Positions 46,101 through 55,646 of a stretch of 64,000 bases of DNA are shown here, piece after piece (positions within the stretch are counted from its first letter, which is position 1; the number at the start of each line of letters is the position of its first letter). Origin of the DNA: Strobilurus pachycystidiatus (lineage: Eukaryota; Basidiomycota; Agaricomycetes; Agaricales; Physalacriaceae). The stretch lies in assembly GCA_019915135.1 (NCBI GenBank), contig JAHLMK010000004.1:2046001-2110000 (forward strand). Direction: 5' to 3'. Made by a program: the position numbers and the translations under genes. The notes beneath the pieces are model-generated. The model saw nothing but the letters and a program-made list of their open reading frames with translations. It was not told the DNA's origin and ran no database searches.

Positions 46101-46761
46101 CTCGCTAATGCTCGTTCGCAGATGCACGATCCTGCCGCCGCTGGCGTCGATCACGCCCAACGTGCGGAGCGTGAACCTGAATTACAATTTCTTCGAGAGC
46201 GTGGGTGTGCTGGGCGGTTGTGCGAGGGTGCGGAGGGTGAGCTTTGTGGGGAATCGGGTTGGGGCTGCGAGGAGTGGGGGGAATGGGGGTTTCAAGACCA
46301 AAGCAGGGAAGGAAGAGAAGAAAGGCAAAGAGGGCCAAGGGAGTGGGAGGGAGAAGAACGGGAAGAAGGGAAGCGGGATACGCGCGCTCGTCGCAGACCT
46401 GCGCGCGATGGGTGACGAGCTGGAGGATGTGGACCTAAGGGGGAACCCGTGTGTGGCCGGGTGGTATTTGCCGATCAATCAGCCCCAGCCTTCTTCCCAC
46501 CAATCCCAACCCTTCACCCACCACCAAGCCACCCAAGCCACCCACACGCCCACGCCCACCCCCGCCCCAGACCTGGACACCCCCTGGCGGCGCTCCCTCC
46601 CCGACTCTGTCTACGCGGGCCGGCTCCTCTACCGCGGGCTGGTCATGGCAGGTGCGCCGCGGCTGCGGGTGTTGGATGGGGTTGTGGTCACGAGGAAGGA
46701 GAGGGAGAAGGCGGGGGAGTTGGTTAGGCGGTTGGGTGGGGGTGGGGGTGGGGGTGGGTAG
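40180..46761 (+). CDS. cdc11: Septation initiation network scaffold, Cdc11/Nud1 type
   Basis: Leucine-rich-repeat scaffold at the spindle pole body that anchors the septation/mitotic-exit kinase cascade. At least a dozen exons; early borders are 40180..41038, 41095.., and a later start at the GCGCAGGCACAAGC exon near 41552. The N-terminus has acidic RSFD/SVD repeats. The middle is low-complexity, with KIKMKDFFTPLKLE and the family signature DMVFDPVRGCWV (near 42958-42993). The C-terminus has LRRs (LLELDVSGNAVAYL; LTKLTVLHAAHNAIRSLDGI; LVELDLSGNRLGG; LEVLKLSDNAAM). An LRR cap follows (EDVDLRGNPCVAGWYLP ... LPDSVYAGRLLYRGLVMAGAPRLRVLDG), ending in a poly-Gly tail and TAG at 46761. Several introns are long or of unequal length. 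Decayed partial copies surround the gene. Confidence 0.85.
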
Positions 46762-47250
46762 GGAAGGAGCTTTAGTGAGTGAGTGACAGGGGGGGGGGCA
46801 CTTTAGCGAGTGACAGGGGGGCACTTTAGCGAGTGACAGGGGGAGGAGCTTTGGTTTTGTCATCATACTTTGTTTTTTTTTTTTCATTGTTTTGTATTGG
46901 ACTTGGGAATTGGGATCGACCCGTGAGTAGGGCAAGACCAGATGAAAGATACATTGCAGATGTGCTAGCTTACATTGCATTGAGGCGCGGGCCTTTTGGA
47001 AGTCTCTTCATTTGACTGCAATGGCTTCCACATCCCCGTACAGGAAAAACTTGAATTCTACATACTACACTGCATATTTCAATTCCAATTTCATGAGTAG
47101 GTACTAGGCTTCGGATGATACATATCTGTAGAAGAAGGAAAAAGAATCTGCAAAGATAGTCGTAAGCCGCCCTGTCGTCGCTAACTGCAAAGGTGATATG
47201 CAACAACAAGTAGCCGGAAGAAGGAACAGCCCGGGTCACTGTGAATGGCA
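46762..47250. other. 3' flank of cdc11 with a short tandem repeat
   Basis: Just after the stop, 46765-46860 holds three to four imperfect copies of a unit like CACTTTAGCGAGTGACAGGG. The rest shows no gene. Confidence 0.6.
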
Positions 47251-48560
47251 TGGACGCTGAAAATCAACGTCGTGTATCAGCGGAGAGGACACTGAAAATC
47301 AGTGTCAAATACACTAGCTTTCGGTTGATATTCAACGTTCTTTTTGCCCGTTGAATAACAACCGAATTCGATCCATTTCAGCGTCCAGCCAAAATTGCGG
47401 GCCAGCCCAGGGCCAGCCGCAGACACTCTCAAAATCAACGTCTAACACCGTGGATTCTCATGTGCCGTATGGCTGCTGTTCACTCGATATTCACACCAGT
47501 TAAGAGAAAAAAAGTATATTGAAGAGCATAGAGTCAATCAAGTCTACAAATATATATATACCGGCGCCATACAGACGGAGAGTACATACAAGGTGACAAC
47601 TTACAACCTGCCCATATACGTCTGCAAAGAGCTCGAGAATTCTCGTCCGTCCTCGTAGAATCGGGCTCGTTGCCATTGATTTCTGTCGGTGCTCCAGCGC
47701 TCGCGGGTCCTTGTCCTGTTGTTGCCTGGCTTGTTTTCAGCGTTCATACGGCTCCTCATTCAAAGCTTTGGTCGTCGCAGGGGTACTCGTCCATTGTCGC
47801 AGGGGTCCTCGTCCATTGTCAGGGGTCCTCGTCCGTTGTTGCAGTAGTCCTCGTCCGTCGTTGAAGTGGCCCTCGTCCATCGTCGCAGCGGTCCTCATCG
47901 GTCGTTGCAGCGGTCCACGTCCTTCGTCGTGGTGGTCCTCGCCCGTCGTCAGTTCGGTCCTCGTCCATCGTCGCAGTAGTCCCCGCCCATCGTGGCAGCG
48001 GTCCTTGTCCGTCGTCTTCCATTATTGTGGTTACTCGTCCATCGTTGCGTGAACCTTCGCTTCGTTCATCGTTGCGTGGGTCCTCGTCCATTGCATCAGT
48101 CCTCATCCTCGTCCATTGTCAGCGGGTTGCTCGTCCGTCGCCACAGGTCGTCGGGATGTGCTAGCCAATCGTATCGTGTGGCACACGTTGCCGATGGGTT
48201 GAGAGAAATTTCCAGGCGCACTCAGCAAAAGGTCCCAGAAGTCGTGAGGATAAATTCCGGCCTGAGCGAAATGTCGAGGGCGGTGGCGGAGAGCGGAGTG
48301 GCGGGGAGGCGATGGTGGGAAGCAAAGGATGACGCGGCCGTCAATCACGCTATGTTGATCTGCCCAAAGTGGGCGGCGGCGATTGAAATTCGACTTTGCA
48401 AAATCATGACAAGTCCGATTTTGGCAAAGCGCATCTCAGTGCAAAAGACACTGATCTCAAATCAACGTCTCTAAAGAGTTGATCTGAAATCAACGTACTA
48501 AAGTGTGAAATACGTTGATTCCCGATTTGGAGTGCATCTTACGTTGATTTTCAACGACCA
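47251..48560. mobile_element. Non-autonomous inverted-repeat element (1.3 kb)
   Basis: The left end is TGGACGCTGAAAATCAACGT (47251..47270). The right end read on the minus strand is TGGTCGTTGAAAATCAACGT (48560..48541), an 18/20 match. The AAATCAACGT core recurs near 47435, 48458 and 48490, and inverted near 48521. A second inward copy of the tip (TTTCAGCGTCCA, 47376..47387) makes the left 137 bp a hairpin. No transposase is inside, and a clear target duplication was not found. Confidence 0.6.
47760..48120. repeat. GGTCCTCGTCCRTYGTCGCAG-type minisatellite
   Basis: About a dozen imperfect 25-35 bp units around GTCCTCGTCC and GTCGYAG. The open frames on both strands here follow from the repeat and are not counted as genes. 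Confidence 0.8.
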
Positions 48561-48954
48561 CGAGCTTCACAGTGGGTGTGAGGATGATGAAGAGACTCGG
48601 ACGCCATTGTTGCTTACGGGTATGCGGGGGAGGATAAGTATCCGAAACGTGCAGAGCTCACGGGGGGTGAGGAAAAAGGATCAGACCCCAGGGAACTCAA
48701 GACCTGCCAAACTGCGAAGGCGGTCCAGCAGCGATCCCGACGGGAAAAAATTATAAATTATAGTACTCTCAACTGAACAGTGAACAAGACGCGAGTCCGG
48801 TAGTTGCTGGTGGTACAGGAGAACGAGAAGAAAGGGAATAACAAGACTGCAACTGGGACTTTGATGTGTGACGAGACTGCCAGTGATTCCGAGATCCCCT
48901 GTCCTTCTTCATGCTTCACCACTTGGTCAGTCCAAAAAAAAATTGCGCACCTCC
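48561..48954. other. Short interval without a gene
   Basis: Nothing recognised between the inverted-repeat element and the cdc11 pseudogene copy. Confidence 0.5.
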
Positions 48955-50000
48955 ACACTCATCGTTGCTTGAAACATTCAACGGCGTGAAGAAAACCTTC
49001 ATCTTGATGTCGGCATGATGAATGTGCCCGTCTCTGTTGGGATTGGGAGACATGTGTGGGAATGCAAATCCCAATGACAATGTGCTCGGAATATGCGACC
49101 TCGGGAACTCGCGTGTCGCTGAAAACACGACTGTATGGGTCATCGAGTGCACTTTAATCCCGATCACCCGCGTACCTGCGAGTGACCTCCGCGTATATGA
49201 CCGCGACTAACTCTAGGCTATATCTTCAATTTGACGCGGCACGATCGGAATAAAAGTGCACTTGGCGACCCATACGACTGCAATGTGCTCAGGAGACGCA
49301 ACCTCGGAGCTCTGGTGCTATGTAGTTGTCTTGTGAAAGCCCAAGTCGTTCTCTGGGGCAGGGCTCTGGGTCAAGTCGCGCGTATCCTCCTCTTCCTCTT
49401 CCTCCTCGCATTGTTGACGTCCACGCCAAAGCTTCTCGTGTCCAGCGTCTCCAATTCCGCGTTCCCTCGTCCTTCTTGCACCCATAGCTCCTAGGATCGC
49501 GGGAGCCCGGCTAGCCACTCTGCGCGTTGCTGCGAAGTCTCTTTCGTGATCCGCGTTGACGCGCCGCTCGTGGCCCTCGCCCTCGTCCAAGTCAAAAGCT
49601 GCGGTCCAATTGAAGACTCGCATCCTCCAAGTCTAACCGCACGCTCACGCTCGCAAGGTCGGACGGGCGGGGCGGGCATTGGGTGTTGGTGTGTGGGAGG
49701 TGGTATGTGGTGGTGATAGGAAAGTGTTGGGTTTGGTGTGGTATGTGGTGGTGGTGGTGTTGCGAGCGGATGTATCGGTTGGTAGCGTGTGCGCGCGAGG
49801 AAAGTAGTCGACGAGGCAAATTATCGTCGGGTCGGTTTTATTGGTGTTGCTGCTATCCAGTTCTCGTCAACATCAACGCGAAGCGCAACGCACCAGTTCC
49901 AGTTCCAGTTTACAAAGCAAATCCGAATAGATGAAAATCGCCCTCCCTCTGTCGTCGCCTGACGCGAGTGGTGGTGGTGGTATTAGTCCAACCTCAATTA
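48955..50000 (-). pseudogene. Decayed cdc11 5' copy including parts of exons 1 and 2 (inverted)
   Basis: Read on the minus strand from 50000: promoter sequence (GTCAGGCGAC, CAGAGGGAGGGCGATTTT), then a start at about 49679 (MPAPPVRP). Acidic exon-1 sequence follows through the EEEEEEDTRDLT and ENDLGF landmarks (49330-49430), with frame slips. Next is exon-2-like sequence with CCAATCCCAACAGAGACGGGCACATTCATC and ATCAAGATGAAGG, TTCTTCACGCC (49060-48985). Stops and frame shifts mean it cannot be coding. Confidence 0.75.
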
Positions 50001-50059
50001 GTGGGGTTGGTGCTTCGACTCGGACTCGGACGCTGATTGTCATCTCATTGACATTGAAT

Positions 50060-50660
50060 TTATAGCCAGTGTTACAATTTGAATGGAGGACTACTCCGCG
50101 TCAGGACGAACGGAGACGCGAGACCGACTTGTAAACTGAAACTGACACTGGCACTGGCACTGGTGCGTTGCACTTTGCGGGTCGAACGCGACGAGCTACT
50201 ACATCTCGCCAACGATAATATTTTCTTCTCGCCAACCACTTTCCTCACACCTCACACACCCACACCACTTTCCTCCCACTCAACCCACACTTTCTCGCAC
50301 CACGGCTGCCACCAAGACGCCCGAGCTCGCAGACGAGTAAGTTGAGGATTCGAGCGTGCACTTGGACTTGGACCGGTGCTTTCACATGGGTGAGGGCGAC
50401 GCGGAAGAGAGAAGCTTTGACTTGGACGAGGACGAATAGCCGGGCTCCCGGAAGACATGGACAAATGAGTTTCTGCCCAACAATACCATGGCTTCCACCC
50501 GCACTTCCAACAAATCCGTCCTCTGTCTGCCTCGCATCGGACGCGCTATGGCTGAACGTTTCGCCACACACGGCCAACACCATATTTGAGTCTGCAGGGC
50601 GCGTCCCTCCCAACGTCACCTGGAGTTTGACACGACAAGCATGAAGGGTACTGTAGCCGG
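50060..50660 (+). pseudogene. Decayed copy of cdc11 promoter and first exon (direct)
   Basis: The leader landmarks CTCGCCAACGATAAT, ACTTTCCTCCCACTCAACCC and TTTCTCGCACCACG are shared with the inverted copy at 37820-38440. The degenerate exon-1 start lacks its ATG (ACGCCCGAGCTCGCAGACGAGTAAG). Beyond 50430 the ~230-bp tail (CCGGGCTCCCGGAAGACATGG ... GAAGGGTAC) is the inverse of 38070-37820. Confidence 0.75.
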
Positions 50661-51191
50661 ATAGGACGCGGTTGAAATCAATTTTTGAAAATTTGATTTC
50701 GGACAAAGACCACGTGGTCTCAGCCATTGTGCTATTATTGAGTACCGGCCTTTGGTCACCCAAACTGGATTTTCGATCATTCTTGTCCGAATTGGGAAGG
50801 CCAGCCAAACGGTCGCGTCGACGGGATGCACCTGATGTGGGCTCATCGAAGCGTATTCAGACTATGTTATGACTGAAGAAAGTGATCCTTTTTATAAACT
50901 GAATGTATTCTCCGAGTAAGAAGTAACATCAATACAATATGCACCAAGTTGCTGTATAGTTCTCATAATTGCACTCTTGAATTTTGAGTGTTCCCTCGGA
51001 GAATACATGTAGTTTCAACACAGAAATTGATTGCAAGAAAATTTGGGATGATTGGGGACGTGTGGAGGCACCGACAAGGTGCACTAGGATCAAGCACCTA
51101 GTGGCCCCGAAAACATAGCCAAACAACGCGTCGCGCTCCCTGTTGACGGTCACTTTAGATCTCTGGCATCCCTCTCAGGTCTTCCCACTGT
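50661..51191. other. Interval with a 104-bp hairpin
   Basis: Contains perfect 13-bp inverted repeats TGTATTCTCCGAG (50904..50916) and CTCGGAGAATACA (50995..51007). This may be a MITE remnant or an end structure of the transposon-type gene that starts at 51192. Confidence 0.55.
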
Positions 51192-54091
51192 ATGGGACGG
51201 GAGTCGAAGTCCTTCCGCTATGCTGGCGTAAAGCAAAGACGCTCAAATAGGCAAAAGGAGCAAGCAACAACCGCGTTTGGTCAATCTACTCCGGCTGCGA
51301 CGCCCACATCTGATGTGGACAAAGAGAACCCGGTGTCCCGGGAGCTTTCTATGGCAAAGGAGCGCGGGGACAAGTATCAGGGACAGGTGTACTCGGAGCG
51401 AAAGCGGCTGAAGACCGCGAGTCGGGTCATAAACTCCCAGGCAGAAGCTCTTGATCAGAGTAATGCACAGATCGGGCAACTGCAAACCAATGTTACGGCT
51501 CTGGAGACTCAAGTCGATCATCTTACAGCCAAAACGGAATCTCTACAGGCTGATGTCGCATCTCAGAAGTCTGCTCGGCAGAAACTCGCGACGTCCTACC
51601 ATGCATTGAAAGAGAAAGTCCGCCGTATCCCCTCCCGTATCGACACTGCCATCTCTAAGACGACGTCTAAACTTGCCAAGGAACCAGCCCCTTCTGCCAC
51701 TGTATTCAATCTCAAGGAGGATGGTGCTGTACCCGATGATACACGGGACCTCATCAATGATCTTGTTGCGCTCGACGGTGTTCGCCCAAACCGGGTTGTT
51801 GGCCTGCTCAAACGATTTGCCGGAAAGCTCGGTGTTCACGTTAATGGTAGCGCGTCGGATCGTACTGTTCGACGCATTGTGAAGGAGGGAGGGGTTGCGT
51901 CACAACTACAGTTTGTAGAGGCAGTCAGTACGTCGAAAGGTTTGTTTGTTCTCTCTCTCTATCTTGCAACATCTGATTTAGATCATACCTAGGTCTCACT
52001 CTCAGCAGCAATGGTACGACACACAAGAACGTCAATCTTGAGTCCTATCGCGCAACTGTCATTGGTCCGGACAACCAGAGACAGACTTTCTTTCTTGGCA
52101 TCGAGATGGCTCTGAATCACACAAGCGAGACACAGCTGGAAGGTTGGGAAGATCTGATTGAAGTGATGTACGAGGTGTACAGGGCTTCCGGGCGCTGTGA
52201 AACAGCTGAGGATGCACGCGACTTCTGGCTTCATGTGACGGGGTGGCATTCTGACCACGCTGAAGACCAGAAGAAGCTGTTCCGGATTGGGGGAGAAAAG
52301 AAGGTGATACTAGAGCGGATGAAGCGAGGAGAGGATAGCCTTCTTGCATTAGCACCGGAAGCGCTCCTGGAGACCCTTTATAAGGTTTCCCAGGATGCCG
52401 TCAGCGATGCAGGAGGGATATCGGCGTGGGAGGCGCTCGGTGATGCGGAACGGAGAAAGCGCCATGATGCTGCTTTCAAGGCCTTCATAGTGGCCGTAGG
52501 ACAAGCCGAATTCAACAAGTTATCGCCCCAGGAGCAGCAGAACGTCGATCTCTTTATCTGGGGCGGGTGCTGCATGCATAAGAGCATGAACGTGTTCAAG
52601 GGTGGTGTTCTGGCGATGCAACTCTGGTGGGAAGAGAACATGGTCCCTGGGCCGCTGAAAATGTACAATCGCGACAATTCAGCGGCCGTGCAACTTGGCG
52701 AGGGAACAGGGGCGGCGACGCGTGCGGAAGAGAAGACGACGGGAGGTGCCATCAAGGTCGCCAGCCTGGCAGGCGCAATCTTCCGTCATAAAGACAGGAA
52801 GCGTGGACAGCAGGATACGCTCCGGTACTTCTGGGATCATCAGACTGGCCATACCATTTCTTTTCCTGATACGAGCAACACCCAATTCCAATCTCACGCT
52901 GTTGCCTGCGAGGTCATCGTCACATTCATGGACCTACTACTTCAATTCCTGGTCTACGTCAAGGAGAACAAAGGCACACGCTCACTTAATCATATGGAAG
53001 CAAACGTCCAAGCCGGCCTGCTCTGCCACAGCACTCGACACGAGTTTGTGGTCATCACCCTCTATAACCAAAATGTTGACGTCCCATATATGCGACAAAT
53101 TTGGGGACCACTGCGCAAAGAGGACAATCTTCTGAAACTCGGTCCTTTTCACGAGAAGGTCAAAGCTCACCTGCAAAAGATCGTCGCTGATCCAAAGCTC
53201 CTGACCGGACTCGAATCGACCTTCGCGACCGCGTCTCTTGATCAGCAGCCATACGAAAAGCCGGATGCTGTTTATGCCGCCCTTGCGTGGGTTCCGAACC
53301 TGGCGCACATCGATGCCCTACTTGTCGCTTTCTGTCGCGGTGTCCTGAATACCTGGGATCGGTTCGATAGCGAATGGGTCGCTGATGGCCCTACATCGAA
53401 GCTGTCACCGGAGAACGTCGAACGGGCCTGGCTCGAGTCAACAAATGACGGGAATGAAGGCGAGCTGGGCATTCGGCGACAGGGTGCACGCGCTGCTCCA
53501 AACATGTCAAATCCCTACCATAACGCGCTCCGAATGTACAAAGCCAACGGTACCTCCGAATACGTCAAGATCTTGAATCCGGCGGCACGTAAGGCTATTT
53601 GCGGCGTTGTTCGAAAGGCGGACTCCTCGGGGAAGAATAGGGCGGACAAGCTCAAGAACATCGCTCATATGAAGGAGGTCGCAGATAAGAATGCCGCGAA
53701 GGATGTTGTACGCGACGCGCGCAAAGAGCGAGCTAAAGCTGCCATTGCCAATACCTCGGCAATCTCTACCGTTGTAGACCTGGAAGCTGCGTTCAAAATT
53801 GCTCCCAGATCGGAGGGATACCTTACCGTCGCTACTCTGGATCTGCAGCTTGACTGGCATTTTGCTAATGCCGTCGGTGACTCTGCAGAAGGCATCCCCA
53901 AGGCAAAGACCGGGGCTAAAGGGCGGGGTACTCGAGACACGCGTTTTGTATACCTCAAGGACGCAATAACGCGTCGCCAGGCAGCCGTAGACCAAAACCA
54001 GAGTGCCGAGGATGCTCATAATGAGCCAGGAGAGCCCGAAGGTCCAGGAGAGCCCGTACCAGATGATATGATGCAGGTAGATGACGAAGAT

Positions 54092-54510
54092 TGTCATGAC
54101 TTGACTGCGCCACCGACGCCTAGCCGATCGAAGGCGACGCCTGCGCGGGCGGGAGCAACGGTATCGCGCCCATCGTCGGGATCTATCCGACGGCCGTCCG
54201 ACGGTAGCACATGGTGGCGGAGCTCGGCCGACGGGAAAGCGGGATCGGGCGGGATAGGGCGCGCTCCCGACCAATCACGGGCGGGATGGCGCGATGACTT
54301 GTGCGATGACTCGGGAATGAGTCAGAGGGGCGCACCCGCGCCCATCGGGCGTCGGGCGTCGGGAACTGTATAAAAGAGTCAGTAGTCAGTAGAGTAGTTC
54401 TTCAGAGAACCGTTGTCTTTCCCCCGGGATTCAATACACCACCCTTTACATCGCTCTCCAGTCGTTGCCTCGTGCGCCCTCGCTATAGACGAATAGGCCC
54501 GACGCTGACA
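54092..54510 (+). repeat. 5' LTR
   Basis: Starts TGTCATGACTTG and ends GACGCTGACA. TATAAAAGAG at about 54371 is a probable promoter TATA box. Differs from the 3' LTR at three positions (GTGG/ATGG, CTTG/CTCG, CCCG/CTCG contexts). Confidence 0.97.
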
Positions 54511-54545
54511 ATACGGTTCTCTCCCCTTTCGACGACCCAACGACT

Positions 54546-55646
54546 ATGAGCACCGAAGACGCCCCCATGGCCCCGGCCACCGAGCCCACCAACGAGCAGA
54601 GAGAGCTGCATAACATGTTCAGTGGCATAGGGACGGCCCTCGACAATCTGAACCAGCGCATCACTACCATCGCGCAGGACGAAATCAACAGGAGCCACGA
54701 GGTGGCGAACCTCCACGCTCAACTTCTTCAGCGTATCAGCGAGCTCAGCGGCGTCCAGCTGGCCGCGTCCCAAGCACAGGCGCAAGCCGCGCAACATCGC
54801 GCATCCAAGGCGCGCTTCGGGACCCCGGCCAAGTTTAGCGGGAAGTCGGACGGCATCGAGCCGTTCTTCTCCCAACTCCACATCCTCTTCGCCTCCGAAC
54901 CTCGAGCCTACGAGACCGCGCGCAACAGAGTGTTCGCCGCGCTATCGTACATGACCGAGGGGCCCGCTGTTATCAAATGGGCCAGCACGCAGACCGCCCT
55001 CTACGAGAAAGGAGAGGAGCCATACCTGACTTATACGGACTTCAAGGACGCCTTGAAAAGAGCCTTCGGAGGGACCAACTCGAAGACGATCGCCCAGGAG
55101 GAGATCAAGAAATTGAAACAGAAGAAAGGACAGGACGCCCAGTCCTTCTTCATCGACTTCGAAGAGTACAAAGCCGACACAGGTTTCAACGACGATGCCC
55201 TCATCTCCCTCCTACGCCACCAGCTGGACTCCTCTCTGGTTGAACGCATCACCGAAATGGAGAATATCCCCGAGACCTACGATGCGTACAAGAAGTTCGC
55301 CACTCGATTCGACGCTAATCGAGGCACGGCCCCCACCCAGGGATACAAGAACCCTGCCCCCTTCGTTTCCAAAAACTTCCCGCGTCCTAGTACTACGACA
55401 GTAATCAACAATCCCCCAGCCACCGGAATCACCTACGGAGGAAAAGGCGAACCCATGAGCATTGACAGAACGCGAGGCGCGGCCTCGTTAAAATGCTACA
55501 ACTGCGGGAAATCCGGGCACTTCGCGAGGAATTGCACGGAGAGACGCGAATCCGTCAAGGGACTCGTAGAAGGTCTTAGCAACGAAGAACGAGAGGATCT
55601 CGCTCAGACGCTGCAGGAGCAGGGTTTTGGCGCGGGACTGGAGTGA
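54546..55646 (+). CDS. Chromovirus Gag
   Basis: 366 residues, from ATG 54546, 36 bp after the 5' LTR. It has the retrotransposon capsid-type central region (FSGKSDGIEPFFSQLHILF; FKDALKRAFGG; DAQSFFIDFEEYK) and one CX2CX4HX4C zinc knuckle (CYNCGKSGHFARNC, about 55495-55536) that would bind the element RNA. It is intact. Its stop (55644-55646) overlaps the beginning of the pol frame by 4 nt, so pol expression would need a -1 shift or re-initiation. Confidence 0.95.
   Translation: MSTEDAPMAPATEPTNEQRELHNMFSGIGTALDNLNQRITTIAQDEINRSHEVANLHAQLLQRISELSGVQLAASQAQAQAAQHRASKARFGTPAKFSGKSDGIEPFFSQLHILFASEPRAYETARNRVFAALSYMTEGPAVIKWASTQTALYEKGEEPYLTYTDFKDALKRAFGGTNSKTIAQEEIKKLKQKKGQDAQSFFIDFEEYKADTGFNDDALISLLRHQLDSSLVERITEMENIPETYDAYKKFATRFDANRGTAPTQGYKNPAPFVSKNFPRPSTTTVINNPPATGITYGGKGEPMSIDRTRGAASLKCYNCGKSGHFARNCTERRESVKGLVEGLSNEEREDLAQTLQEQGFGAGLE

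Noticed and set aside
47711..48106. Overlapping open frames on both strands (GRGP/TTDED and similar peptides)
   Set aside because: They are translations of the minisatellite at 47760-48120.
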